From the NCBI GenBank assembly GCA_023251755.1, contig JAHEYF010000010.1, positions 12,323 to 76,322 of the forward strand: 64,000 bases of DNA, read 5' to 3'. The notes under the pieces were generated by a model. It made no database searches, had not been told where the DNA came from, and saw nothing but the letters and a program-made list of their open reading frames with translations. A program made the translations under genes and the position numbers. Positions within the stretch are counted from its first letter, which is position 1. Each line of letters starts with the position of its first letter. Below, piece after piece: positions 37,800 through 46,449 of the stretch. This DNA comes from Bacteroidota bacterium (GTDB lineage: Bacteria; Bacteroidota; Bacteroidia; B-17B0; Aurantibacillaceae).

Positions 37800-38417
37800 T
37801 TATTTTTTCTCCTTCTTAGCCAATGCATCGTGCAGCTCTAATAATTTAGCCTGCAGCTCAATGATCTGTTTGTCCTTGTTTGTTATTTCCTCCTTCATCT
37901 TATTCGTTGTTTTTTTTAAGCCTTCCAATTGTTTGGCCAGACGATCAGGATCCACATCAACACCACCATATTTAACAAGATGCGTAAATCCCTGCTGAAC
38001 CCTTTCCGGAGCTGACAAAAACACCTGGTCACCCATTGTTACATTTCCCTTTATATTCCCCACCACAGCATATTTCGCTGAATTCCCCGTCGCCACATTG
38101 TTTTTGCTCCCTTTGCTGCTCACCTTGTTGCCGGTATAAAAAACATTTTTAGTTTTCTCCACCGCAAATAAAAAACGGGGGTCAATGTTATACTTGTGAA
38201 TGGCCTTGAACAATAAATCCACCGTTACATAACGGCCTTCCCGCTTTAGCCCTGATATTTTAGACTGGTCATCCGTAATGGCAAAGGCAAATTCCTTACC
38301 CGTTTTAATGACCTTGTCTCTCAGGAGTTGCTTCATCGCATCAAAAAACAAAGCCGTGACTTCCTTTTTAATTGTTGCTTCATCATCGAATTCTAAAATT
38401 TTATTTACCTGATTCAT
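37800..38417 (-). CDS. HTH-like regulator with coiled-coil tail
   Basis: This 205-aa protein has an N-terminal XRE-like fold (about 20-90; GKEFAFAITDDQSKISGLKR, KYNIDPRFLF). A glycine/asparagine-rich middle section resembles short beta repeats (NNVATGNSAKYAVVGNIKG). A C-terminal coiled coil follows (about 160-205, KEEITNKDKQIIELQAKLL). It is divergent from the rightward module and has two operator-like sites in its upstream region. It is a good candidate for the element's repressor. Confidence 0.65.
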   Translation of the reverse strand: MNQVNKILEFDDEATIKKEVTALFFDAMKQLLRDKVIKTGKEFAFAITDDQSKISGLKREGRYVTVDLLFKAIHKYNIDPRFLFAVEKTKNVFYTGNKVSSKGSKNNVATGNSAKYAVVGNIKGNVTMGDQVFLSAPERVQQGFTHLVKYGGVDVDPDRLAKQLEGLKKTTNKMKEEITNKDKQIIELQAKLLELHDALAKKEKK

Positions 38418-38436
38418 AGTAACTTGTGTTTATATA

Positions 38437-38505
38437 TTGTCTTTTATTCAATTTATTTTGCAAATGAGGATAAATATACAATAATTTTGTTGTCTAATAA
38501 ACAAT
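38437..38505. promoter_or_regulatory. Pair of 16-bp operator-like sites
   Basis: Sites 38437-38452 and 38490-38505 share TTGTCT(N6)CAAT, with partial dyad symmetry (ATTG...CAAT). They are 53 bp apart, close to five helical turns. They lie between the divergent regulator and the rightward module. Confidence 0.5.
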
Positions 38506-38607
38506 TTTTAGCCCTCTATAAATTGTTTTTTCGTCATCAAATTTAAAGTAAAATAAATCAATTAAACAAATCAATTTTCTATTAACATTTAAAATCAATC
38601 ATCATTC

Positions 38608-38919
38608 ATGGAACTCATCATTTTTGAAAAAGAAAGCTATTACCAGGCTTTGGCAGAGATGAAAAAATTCATCAAAGAAGCCATCAGCGAAATCAAACCC
38701 TCCGCCTCACAGGCACCCATTGAGAGCAAAGAACAATGGGTGAACGCCAAAGAAGCGGAAGCCATTCTGCATTGCAGAAAAACCAAACTCAAAAAGTTGC
38801 GCGACGCTGCCCTCATCCGGGTGTATAAACACGAACGCAAAATACTTTACCACAAAAAAAGTCTGCTTGAATACCTTGAAGATTTTGCCAATAAGAGCAG
38901 AGGGACTTTCAAAACATAG
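38608..38919 (+). CDS. Excisionase-like HTH protein
   Basis: This 103-aa protein has a MerR/excisionase-type winged HTH: EQWVNAKEAEAILHCRKTKL then LRDAALIRVYKHERKIL and YHKKSLLEYLED. In related mobile elements such proteins direct excision or regulate transfer. It is the first rightward gene of the module. No integrase is visible nearby. Confidence 0.75.
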   Translation: MELIIFEKESYYQALAEMKKFIKEAISEIKPSASQAPIESKEQWVNAKEAEAILHCRKTKLKKLRDAALIRVYKHERKILYHKKSLLEYLEDFANKSRGTFKT

Positions 38920-39012
38920 TAAACAAAACAACATACAGGATTTTTAAGCAGTAGGCCTTTCGTTTTTTTTCACGGTTCAACCTAAACAAGCCCATCAAAA
39001 AAAACACCTATC

Positions 39013-39258
39013 ATGCAAATTAAACCTTTGGAATGGACCTATATTGGTTCCATTCACTGCCTGTGGACAGGAAAAACAGATTTCCTCCTGGGTGAGCTCT
39101 ACTTTTTTATTGACCCTATCCCGGATGAACCGGACAAGGTTTTTTTGCGTACAGAAATAAATGGCATACCCAATGTCACCTGTACCAACATTGCTGCGGC
39201 CAAAATCAAAGCCCAGCAAATATTAGACAACTATTCCATCAGTTTAGTATTGCCCTGA
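39013..39258 (+). CDS. Hypothetical protein of the mobile element
   Basis: This 81-aa protein has a beta-rich start (LEWTYIGSIHCLWTGK) and a helical tail (AAAKIKAQQILDNY). Similar tiny proteins occur in replication regions of mobile elements. No function can be assigned. The frame is supported by codon use and by position in a closely packed rightward series. Confidence 0.55.
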   Translation: MQIKPLEWTYIGSIHCLWTGKTDFLLGELYFFIDPIPDEPDKVFLRTEINGIPNVTCTNIAAAKIKAQQILDNYSISLVLP

Positions 39259-39283
39259 TTTTTTTAACAAAACACTTCATTCC

Positions 39284-39598
39284 ATGAACATCCGACTTGA
39301 ATACTCGGCCAGTACTGGTGCTTTTCATTTTGCAACAATCAATGAAGCCGGGGCCAACAAATTTACTTACGGCATACTTGCAGCCTCCATCCAAAGCGAC
39401 AAGGCCCTGCGCTTTTGTGCTTTGATGGAACTTAAATTCCCGGTATTAACAGACCCTGTAGAAGGCAAACAAAAACTGTTTCCAACATTTTTAGAAATAC
39501 GAAACGAGTATTTAAACTTTATTTACGAAGAAACGAATGCAATTGCCAGGAGCATGATCGCAACATTTAAAAGAAGATCAACACTTTTTAACAAATAA
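39284..39598 (+). CDS. Hypothetical protein of the mobile element
   Basis: This 104-aa protein has no signal peptide (MNIRLEYSASTGAFHFATIN) and a helical C-terminal part. It begins 25 nt after the previous stop and ends 11 nt before the replication-type gene. Family not recognised. Confidence 0.55.
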   Translation: MNIRLEYSASTGAFHFATINEAGANKFTYGILAASIQSDKALRFCALMELKFPVLTDPVEGKQKLFPTFLEIRNEYLNFIYEETNAIARSMIATFKRRSTLFNK

Positions 39599-39609
39599 AA
39601 ATTCAAACC

Positions 39610-40872
39610 ATGATAATAGTCAACTACTCTGTTGCTTTCAAAGCTTTAAACAGTTTTGTAGACAAGTACAACGAGCTGTCCGGGCCGGCCCTCCACAAAT
39701 TAAAAACAGGGGCCGTCTGCTGTGCGAAAGAACTGATCCGTATTTACGGTATCTCCTTACTGAAAGTCAACAGCTTTGCAGAAATAGACAAACAGCAGCT
39801 TCCCTCCCTGCACACCAATAACCAGCAGCTTGCAAAAATGGTTAAATGCAGTTCGCGCAGCATCCAGCGCTATATCCTCCACTTGCAAAAAGCAGGAATC
39901 ATCAGCGGCAAAAAATACCACGGCTCCAATGCAAATTACGAAGTCTGGATTAAACCTGAGATACTTTGCATTGGTGAAAAATTAGATGTTGATAAGGTGA
40001 ACAAAGAGCTTGAAGAGGCTTTGGAGGAGGCAGAAAAAGAGGAGCAGAAACAGGGGCTTGCAGCGGAGCAAAAGACAAATTGTCCACATACATATTCTTC
40101 TAACAGTAAATACACTACTAATTTATTAATAGACGTTGAAACTGTTGAAAACCCCAGACAAAAAAATTCTTTTACCGGAAACACAGGGGAAATAGCCAGC
40201 CTGTCTTCAAAAAACCGGAAACAGGTTGCGCGCAAAATTTTTGAAAGCAGTAGCACTGCAAGCAGTATAAATACAGGGGAAATAGCCTCGCGTTTGGAAG
40301 AAGCAGACAAAGGGCCGGTGGCCCCTGCCGATCCTGAACGCGAGCTTTTCCTCAATATTTATCCTAAGCTACTATGGAATATGGCCAGAAACCTCCTATA
40401 CAAGAACATGGATTTAACAGAACACCAGATTGAATCCGGAAAAAAATTAGTACGGCATCTGTATTCAAAATCAAGCATAGAAAAAATTCCGGATTCTCAC
40501 CAGATTTATGTGGACCGCATTGCCTTAGTGGCTAAATACATAGCCAAAAAACCGGAGTGCCGTTTTGTACCTATTCCCACTATTTATTTTGATACCACCA
40601 ACCCCACTGGTTTTGTGGGAACAAAAAACTGGTACATCGCCGACCAACAAAGAAAAAAAGAAATTGAACGTGAACTGATTTTAAAAAGGCTCATCAGAAA
40701 ATACACCAACAACCTTAAACAGGAAGCCTGCAAACGGTTACCCCCTTTAAAATTATTCCGCCAATGCGAAAACACCTTAGGCAAATTAGGGGAACCAGGC
40801 CTCGTGCAAAAATTTCATGCATCGGTTTTACACTATGAATGTTATGGCCAACTCGAATATTCCCACAATTAA
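39610..40872 (+). CDS. Winged-HTH replication/regulatory protein
   Basis: This 420-aa protein has an N-terminal wHTH region (about 65-120; LAKMVKCSSRSIQRYILHLQ). An acidic Glu/Gln-rich linker follows, with two NTGEIAS words about 30 residues apart (near 192 and 221), and then a helical C-terminal domain (LFLNIYPKLLWNMARNLLY). The layout resembles plasmid or conjugative-element replication initiators, but no initiator motif is definite. It could also be a transcription factor. Confidence 0.6.
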   Translation: MIIVNYSVAFKALNSFVDKYNELSGPALHKLKTGAVCCAKELIRIYGISLLKVNSFAEIDKQQLPSLHTNNQQLAKMVKCSSRSIQRYILHLQKAGIISGKKYHGSNANYEVWIKPEILCIGEKLDVDKVNKELEEALEEAEKEEQKQGLAAEQKTNCPHTYSSNSKYTTNLLIDVETVENPRQKNSFTGNTGEIASLSSKNRKQVARKIFESSSTASSINTGEIASRLEEADKGPVAPADPERELFLNIYPKLLWNMARNLLYKNMDLTEHQIESGKKLVRHLYSKSSIEKIPDSHQIYVDRIALVAKYIAKKPECRFVPIPTIYFDTTNPTGFVGTKNWYIADQQRKKEIERELILKRLIRKYTNNLKQEACKRLPPLKLFRQCENTLGKLGEPGLVQKFHASVLHYECYGQLEYSHN

Positions 40873-40918
40873 TTTTTTAGAACAAATCCAAATAAATTAA
40901 CCATCAAAACAAAACACC

Positions 40919-41332
40919 ATGATCGATTTATTCAACATCGAAAAGCAGGCCGCCAAACGCATCCATGCTTTCTTACTCCACAAGGCGACAGAAGAAAACT
41001 TAGACGTCGAACAATTAAAATTTATCCTGAACAGCAAAGAGGCTAAAGCCGGCTTGCGCCTGCATTACCGACAAAGCTTTATTAAAAACCTTGATTTAAA
41101 AGAGCTCTGCGACTTTTTCGGCAAACCATACAATGCCTCCACAGAAACACAAGTCGGCCTGGTGTTTCAACAAAAGGCGGAAGAAGAAAAAATAAGTCTG
41201 GATGAAATGAACATCATTGTTTGCCTGCACAAGGGAACGATTGGCACTTTTCTTTACCGGGAAAAATATTTTGTTAAGCGCCTTTCCAATTTAGAATTAA
41301 TCAAACACTTTTTTTTAGAAGGGGGGCAATAA
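40919..41332 (+). CDS. Hypothetical protein
   Basis: This 137-aa mainly helical protein is rich in Lys and Glu, and contains FNIEKQAAKRIHAFLLHKAT and IVCLHKGTIGTFLYREKYF. No domain is recognised. It is followed 1 nt later by the next gene, so they are co-translated. Confidence 0.55.
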   Translation: MIDLFNIEKQAAKRIHAFLLHKATEENLDVEQLKFILNSKEAKAGLRLHYRQSFIKNLDLKELCDFFGKPYNASTETQVGLVFQQKAEEEKISLDEMNIIVCLHKGTIGTFLYREKYFVKRLSNLELIKHFFLEGGQ

Positions 41333-41333
41333 G

Positions 41334-41633
41334 ATGCCCTGGAAAATAATCAGAGATTCCTTTTACAAATGCTGGGTAACTTTTATGGATGGAAAGACCG
41401 GTACTTTTTTCTCCCGGGACTGGAAACATAAATTTTCAAAAACAAGAAGCCCCACGCTGGGATTAAACCGGCTGAGAAAACTTATTTCCAAATGGAACGG
41501 CCAGGCAAAAGTGGCCATTATTTATGAACTGGAAAACCGAACAGAAATAGAACGTTACTACAAAGGGATTAAACACGAAAAACAAGATGCAACTAACCAA
41601 ACCATTAATAAAAAAGAAAATGAACACACTTAA
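41334..41633 (+). CDS. Hypothetical protein
   Basis: This 99-aa basic protein (MPWKIIRDSFYKCWVTFMDG) has a helical middle and a polar tail. It overlaps the start of the glycosyltransferase-like gene by 14 nt. Unrecognised family. Confidence 0.55.
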   Translation: MPWKIIRDSFYKCWVTFMDGKTGTFFSRDWKHKFSKTRSPTLGLNRLRKLISKWNGQAKVAIIYELENRTEIERYYKGIKHEKQDATNQTINKKENEHT

Positions 41634-42789
41634 AAAACTCTATGCGCATTTAAACAGTGCCAAAACTTTTAAAGACAAATACCCCGCTTATAACCCGGAG
41701 GACGAAAAAATCCATGTGCTGTTTATTTCCCCCTGCCTCAATGAAAGCGGCTATTACAGAATGATCCTGCCTGCCCTTGAAATGAACAGGACGAATTCCC
41801 ACAGGGCCATCCTCCTCCAGATACACAAATGGGACTTTAATAAATCGTTTGAGGAATACGACAACCCGGTGGATGTTCGTTTAATCAAATGGGCGGATTA
41901 TGTGGTCTTGCCTTTTACGATGACAGACATCAGTTATATCCTTAAGGCGATGAAAGAAATTAATTCCAATATTGATTTTGTGATGGACATGGACATCAAT
42001 TATTTTCAGTTGCCGGACTCGCACCCGGAGGCTAAAAAAATTACAGCCGAAGGAAAAAATACCCTGCTAAATAATTTATTTTTAATCGATATGCTGACCG
42101 CTCCCAACGAAGCCATCACCACTTATTTTCTGGACCTTGTGCAACAACACCAAAGGGAGTACCTGCTTTATTTTGAAAGCTATCCCAACCTGCTTTCTAA
42201 TTTTACCTTTGATGAGATCACTCATATTCAGCGCAACGAAACGGATAGAATTAAAATCGGCCTGCTACTGGAACACTACCAGGAAGCAGATCTAAGGCTC
42301 ATTGAAAAGCCCCTCGGCAGCCTGCTTGAGAAGCACGGGGATAAAATAGAATTCATCCTGTTTGGCTTTACAGAAAAAGCAGCAGAGCAGTGTAATTTAT
42401 TTAAAGGCCTCCCGGTCCGCTATGAAAGAACCGTCCACTTTACACTTTATTACGGGCAGCTCAATGAGCTTCGTTTTGATATAGGCTGGCTTCCCCTTTG
42501 CAACAGCCCCTTCAACGCTGCATCCAAAGCCTTTATGCGCTGGCTGGATTTTTCCTCCTTGATGGTTCCTGTGCTTGCCCCCAACATGGCTCCCTTCACA
42601 ACTTTAATAAAAGAAGCGGAGACAGGCTTTTTAATTTCAGACGAGCAGGAATGGATTGAAAAAACAGAAAGGCTGCTGGAAAATTTACAATTCAGAAGGG
42701 ACATGGGAGCCGCTGCATTTAAAGAGGCCTGGGAAAATTACAGCTACACAGCAAAAGGAATTCAAAGGCTCCGGGCGGTGTTCATTTAA
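41620..42789 (+). CDS. Glycosyltransferase-like (GT-B/GT4-type) protein
   Basis: This 389-aa protein has a GT-B pattern: KIHVLFISPCLNESGYYRMI at the N-terminus, an acceptor-side helix, and a C-terminal donor-site region (DIGWLPLCNSPFNAASKAF, ETGFLISDEQEWIE). It would transfer a sugar to an unknown acceptor, perhaps surface glycan or DNA. The ATG at 41620 is preferred; an earlier start at 41587 would extend into the previous gene. The start is inside an A-rich leader. Confidence 0.65.
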   Translation: MNTLKKLYAHLNSAKTFKDKYPAYNPEDEKIHVLFISPCLNESGYYRMILPALEMNRTNSHRAILLQIHKWDFNKSFEEYDNPVDVRLIKWADYVVLPFTMTDISYILKAMKEINSNIDFVMDMDINYFQLPDSHPEAKKITAEGKNTLLNNLFLIDMLTAPNEAITTYFLDLVQQHQREYLLYFESYPNLLSNFTFDEITHIQRNETDRIKIGLLLEHYQEADLRLIEKPLGSLLEKHGDKIEFILFGFTEKAAEQCNLFKGLPVRYERTVHFTLYYGQLNELRFDIGWLPLCNSPFNAASKAFMRWLDFSSLMVPVLAPNMAPFTTLIKEAETGFLISDEQEWIEKTERLLENLQFRRDMGAAAFKEAWENYSYTAKGIQRLRAVFI

Positions 42790-43201
42790 AAAAAGTCCCT
42801 ACAGAAAAGTCCGGGCTTTTCCAGTCCGGTATATTAAGGGCTCCCGTATCCCCGTCTAAAAAGCCGATCACCAGCCACTTCTCGCCGCCGTTGTATTCGG
42901 CCAGAAGTGGGATGCGCGAAGGAAGGGAGCTGCGGTTAATGCTATACCGATAGAAACCCTCTTGCCTGGAATGGCTCTTTATGAAATTTATTTTTAACAG
43001 TTCTTTGGTAGTGGTGAATTCTATGCACTCGGCTTCGAGGCCGGTGGAAGAATGAACTTTATTTTCTATAATCTTATACAAGTGCTGTTGTTTTTCTAAT
43101 TGCAATTTAGAAAAAGTTTGCCGTTTTTTTTTGAAATGTGAATAAGCTAAATAGCTGGATGTCACGGGGAAGAAAAAAAAGAAATTTAAAACTTGCCGCA
43201 A
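42782..43201 (-). CDS. Hypothetical protein, opposite strand
   Basis: This 139-aa protein has a hydrophobic N-terminus (VLNFFFFFPVTSSYLAY) that could be a membrane anchor or signal. The soluble part contains GLEAECIEFTTTKELLKINF and EKWLVIGFLDGD. Its 3' end overlaps the convergent glycosyltransferase-like gene by 8 nt. It is the only leftward gene inside the rightward module. Not recognised. Confidence 0.55.
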   Translation of the reverse strand: MRQVLNFFFFFPVTSSYLAYSHFKKKRQTFSKLQLEKQQHLYKIIENKVHSSTGLEAECIEFTTTKELLKINFIKSHSRQEGFYRYSINRSSLPSRIPLLAEYNGGEKWLVIGFLDGDTGALNIPDWKSPDFSVGTFFK

Positions 43202-43282
43202 ACGGCAACTTTGGTCTTAGGATTTTGAAAAAGGGCGTATTAGTTTTACAGCCGTAAATAAAAAAAAGCAGATGGCAGGGTA

Positions 43283-43579
43283 AAGCCGGGTTTTCAAGAG
43301 TCCCGCTTCGATTGCCGGAGAGCTTTGGTTAACAGTGGATAAAGGAAAACTTCGGTAGAGAAATAGTTTCAAGATTATTTTTCCGGGTTCCCTCCGGCAT
43401 TCACAAACTGTTAATTGAATAAAACAGGCATACCGGCCTGCGGGCTTTGGTAGAGAAGTGGTTTCAAGACTGCTTTTCCGGGTTTTCCAATCAGTGGTAT
43501 TTCCTGTTTCCTTATTGAACAGTAAAAGCAAGTTTGATCTGCCTTGGTAGAGGAATAGTTTCAAGACTATTTTTCCGGG
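43283..43579 (+). ncRNA. Array of four RNA hairpins with a TTCAAG loop
   Basis: Hairpins lie at 43283-43308, 43358-43383, 43453-43478 and 43550-43575. Each has a 10-bp stem and the same TTCAAG hexaloop. The last three also share flanking GGTA and CGGG. Across the last three copies, stem changes keep pairing on the plus strand, including one A-U to G-C change and several G-U wobbles; on the minus strand these would be mismatches. The first copy has one C-C mismatch. Spacing (75, 95, 97 nt) is not a multiple of three, which argues against a coding repeat. They form a leader upstream of the methylase gene. Confidence 0.75.
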
Positions 43580-43630
43580 ACATACAGCAGCCTTTTCTTT
43601 CCTGTTTGTTTTACTATCCAAAAATTTTAA

Positions 43631-43648
43631 AGCCCGTAAAGGCGGGCT
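43631..43648 (+). promoter_or_regulatory. Hairpin just before the methylase start codon
   Basis: AGCCCG (43631-43636) pairs with CGGGCT (43643-43648) across a 6-nt loop, 5 nt before the ATG at 43654. It could hide the ribosome entry site or act as a weak attenuator. Confidence 0.5.
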
Positions 43649-43653
43649 CCGCC

Positions 43654-46449
43654 ATGAACAAAAAACATCCGATCAAAGCTGCCGCTCCTGAGAAGTGTGC
43701 AGACAGTTTTAATGTTGCAACAGGTACAAAAACAATTGAACTGAATTTTAATCTGAGGCCCTGCCCTGAATTAGAAGCCAAACTGAGGGTAAACGGTTTC
43801 CGTTCTTATCCCTTACCCGGACAACTAAGTTGGTATCAAAAGCCTTCAGTTGAAGTGGAAGCCTTTATAGAAAAATTAAAGTCTGCCTTGACCAATCATC
43901 CCGAAGGCCCTGAACTACACCTGGAGCCTTCGTATGAAGCAGGCATTAAAAATTTAGAAAACAAACAGTTCAGCTATGTTCAGTTTTTTATGAAGGATAA
44001 TACAGCCATCAACTACATTGTCTTTGAGCCTTCCAAACCAAGGGCAGAAGTTATTGCTTTCGCTTTTGCCCGTCAATTGTTTGCGGAAAAATTTAATTCG
44101 CTACTGGTCAGCCCCCGCACATTTATCCGTGAAGCAAGAATTTTATTTACTGAAGGCAAAGTAATTTTTTCTGAATTAAATAAAGGCATAAATTTTGAAC
44201 CAATTGATATTACTGAACCGGAGCCACTTCAATTAGATAAACCTGTTGAAGATAAAATTGAAAAAGCCATTCCTGAACAGGAAAATAAACAGGTTGAATC
44301 AAACAATTCAAAAGCCGAACACATAAAAGTTCAGCCTTATTCCACTATTTATTCCAGGCTCATTCAGGTGATCCCCGGCTTGGAACAGCATCTAAGGGAA
44401 GGCATTGAATCCGGTAAATCAACATTAAATACTGCGGCCATAATGGATTTGAATTATGATTTTCTGGGCAAAGATGCAAAGGGGCAATACAGCATTGCCC
44501 TGGCACATTATTACAAACAAAACGGGGACATGGTTCCTGATCCCGATATGCAGATCAGGGTGATGCCAGATACTAAAATGGCCGAAGCCCTGAGCTATCA
44601 GGATATTTACGGTTTTCAGGAAATTTATTCTGAAAGGGATGGCAAAGAAACAGTAGACCTGCGCCTGAAAAAAGACCTGAATGGTTTTCTGAAAACCTGG
44701 CTGGGCAACCTCATTCAACAGGGGCATAAAATTATTTTAACAAAAGAGCAGGAATTACCTGATACCTCTTCAATAAAAACAGAAAACTTGGGCGATGACC
44801 CCTTAACAAATGAGTTTGGAGTGTTTACCGCTGGGACAGCAAGAAAAAATTTTGAGAAAATTATTGTACCCATTTCAAAAGGGGCAGGTTTTAAAGCAGA
44901 GATTTCCCTGGCCCAGACTTCCAACGGAGATTTCAGAATGGGGCTTACCTGCATGAAAAACTTCGGGGATGCTTCGGGAAGCTCATACAGCCCATCCATT
45001 GAAGGGAGTTCCTACTCTGATAGAAAATCAGCTCTGGCAGCTGCCTTGCATGAACTTGAACTGGACATAGAAAAAAAAATGCTGGAACCAGACCTTATTT
45101 TAAACAATGAAGACAATAAAAAAAACAGGTTAATACTTGCACGACGTGATGTCAGAGAGTTCGCAAAAAAGAACGGTGTTCTTCTTCCACAAATAAAGGA
45201 AGTTAGAACGGAGGAAAATGCCGGCAACAAAAAACAGGAAGTGATAAAGGCTTTGTCAACTGCCTATTGGCGCAAGGAAGACGAAGCCTATCCGGGCAAT
45301 AAAATTAACATCAACGGAACTGATTTTCAGTCTGCACGTTTGCGGGAATTGTTAATGGACAAGTTTGGCAAGCTTCCCCTCTCGACACAATTGTCTGTTG
45401 CAGATGAAATGGCCCGCTTGTTTAAAGAGCGTCGTCCGATAGAGCACTATGAAAAAGATTTAATCAGCCCCGGTAAAAAAGGAAATGAAAAAAAAATGAT
45501 CATCATCCGCCATTATATCGAGGACATGATTATTGACAACGACCTGCTTAAAAGGACAGGTAATAAACAAGGTGTCCTGCAATTTTTAATTCAAATCCTC
45601 ATTAACACAACTGAAAAATTAGTGGATATGCCCAACGAAAAAACAACAACAGCACTACCTCACACCTGTACTGAGCGCAGCCGAAGTAGCAGAAAATCCC
45701 CTTTTGAACTCAATAAAGACATAGAGGCTTTGATTGATAAAAAGGATAGGGAAAACAATACTTACACAGAGGAAGACAGGCTGTTGATGCAATCCTATAC
45801 CGGATCGGGAGGCCTGTTGAATGCAGGCGCCACAGGCCGTGGGGTCTTGTATGAATATTTTACACCTGAAGAAATTGTAAAAAAAATGTGGGGGCTTGCA
45901 TTTAAATACGGTTTTACGGGCGGTGCTGTATTGGAGCCTGCCTGCGGTACAGGCAACTTTTTTAAGTATGCACCGGCCAGGACAAGTTTATTTGCTTATG
46001 AAACCAATCACTACTCCAAACGGATTACTCAAATACTTTACCCCAAAGCCATCATCAGGGAAATGGCTTTTGAGAGTATTTTCTACCTGGGCAATGTTCA
46101 CCTCAAAGGGAAGCCGGGCATAACACAGCGTTTTGATTTAATAATTGGCAATCCGCCCTATGGTGAGTTCACGGGCAAGTATGCAGGCATGGGCGAAAAA
46201 CAATACACGGGTGCAACGGAATACGAGCAGTACTTTATTTTACGCGGCCTGGATGTTTTAAAAAAGGAAGGCCTCTTGATTTTTATTGTACCCAGTACTT
46301 TTTTACTGAACAATGATAAGTTCAATAAGACCAAAGAGAAAATTGCTGAAAAGGCTGATCTCATTGATGCGTACCGCTTACCAACAAGGCTGTTTAAAAC
46401 AACAGACATTGGAACGGATATAGTCGTTTTTAGAAAGTTGGAAGGTTGA
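43654..46449 (+). CDS. DarB-like N6-adenine methylase half
   Basis: This 931-aa protein ends in a methylase domain with YFTPEEIVKKMWGLA, motif I VLEPACGTGNFFKY (about residue 758), motif IV IIGNPPYGEF (about 830) and EYEQYFILRGLDVLKKEG. A DUF6908-like block (IALAHYYKQNGDMVPD) is near residue 290. In DarB-type proteins the methylase is fused to a helicase. Here the ORF stops after FRKLEG and the helicase is a separate gene. A 20-bp ACTGAGCGCAGCCGAAGT-type repeat is translated at about residues 672-678 (TERSRSS). Starts at 43654; the upstream open frame crosses the hairpins and is unlikely coding. Confidence 0.82.
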   Translation: MNKKHPIKAAAPEKCADSFNVATGTKTIELNFNLRPCPELEAKLRVNGFRSYPLPGQLSWYQKPSVEVEAFIEKLKSALTNHPEGPELHLEPSYEAGIKNLENKQFSYVQFFMKDNTAINYIVFEPSKPRAEVIAFAFARQLFAEKFNSLLVSPRTFIREARILFTEGKVIFSELNKGINFEPIDITEPEPLQLDKPVEDKIEKAIPEQENKQVESNNSKAEHIKVQPYSTIYSRLIQVIPGLEQHLREGIESGKSTLNTAAIMDLNYDFLGKDAKGQYSIALAHYYKQNGDMVPDPDMQIRVMPDTKMAEALSYQDIYGFQEIYSERDGKETVDLRLKKDLNGFLKTWLGNLIQQGHKIILTKEQELPDTSSIKTENLGDDPLTNEFGVFTAGTARKNFEKIIVPISKGAGFKAEISLAQTSNGDFRMGLTCMKNFGDASGSSYSPSIEGSSYSDRKSALAAALHELELDIEKKMLEPDLILNNEDNKKNRLILARRDVREFAKKNGVLLPQIKEVRTEENAGNKKQEVIKALSTAYWRKEDEAYPGNKININGTDFQSARLRELLMDKFGKLPLSTQLSVADEMARLFKERRPIEHYEKDLISPGKKGNEKKMIIIRHYIEDMIIDNDLLKRTGNKQGVLQFLIQILINTTEKLVDMPNEKTTTALPHTCTERSRSSRKSPFELNKDIEALIDKKDRENNTYTEEDRLLMQSYTGSGGLLNAGATGRGVLYEYFTPEEIVKKMWGLAFKYGFTGGAVLEPACGTGNFFKYAPARTSLFAYETNHYSKRITQILYPKAIIREMAFESIFYLGNVHLKGKPGITQRFDLIIGNPPYGEFTGKYAGMGEKQYTGATEYEQYFILRGLDVLKKEGLLIFIVPSTFLLNNDKFNKTKEKIAEKADLIDAYRLPTRLFKTTDIGTDIVVFRKLEG
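45669..45688 (+). repeat. Translated ACTGAGCGCAGCCGAAGT repeat
   Basis: This short imperfect-dyad repeat is of a type common between genes in Bacteroidota. Here it lies inside the methylase gene and is read as TERSRSS. It keeps the frame. Confidence 0.7.

Noticed and set aside
43283-43579. Possible CRISPR array
   Set aside because: Only four degenerate hairpin copies with uneven spacing, and no cas genes; the paired-stem changes fit an RNA structure better.
43217-43621. 134-aa minus-strand ORF with repeated PGKIVLKLFLY-like peptides
   Set aside because: The repeats are hairpins out of frame with each other (95 and 97 nt spacing) and no start supports it; treated as a shadow of the RNA array.
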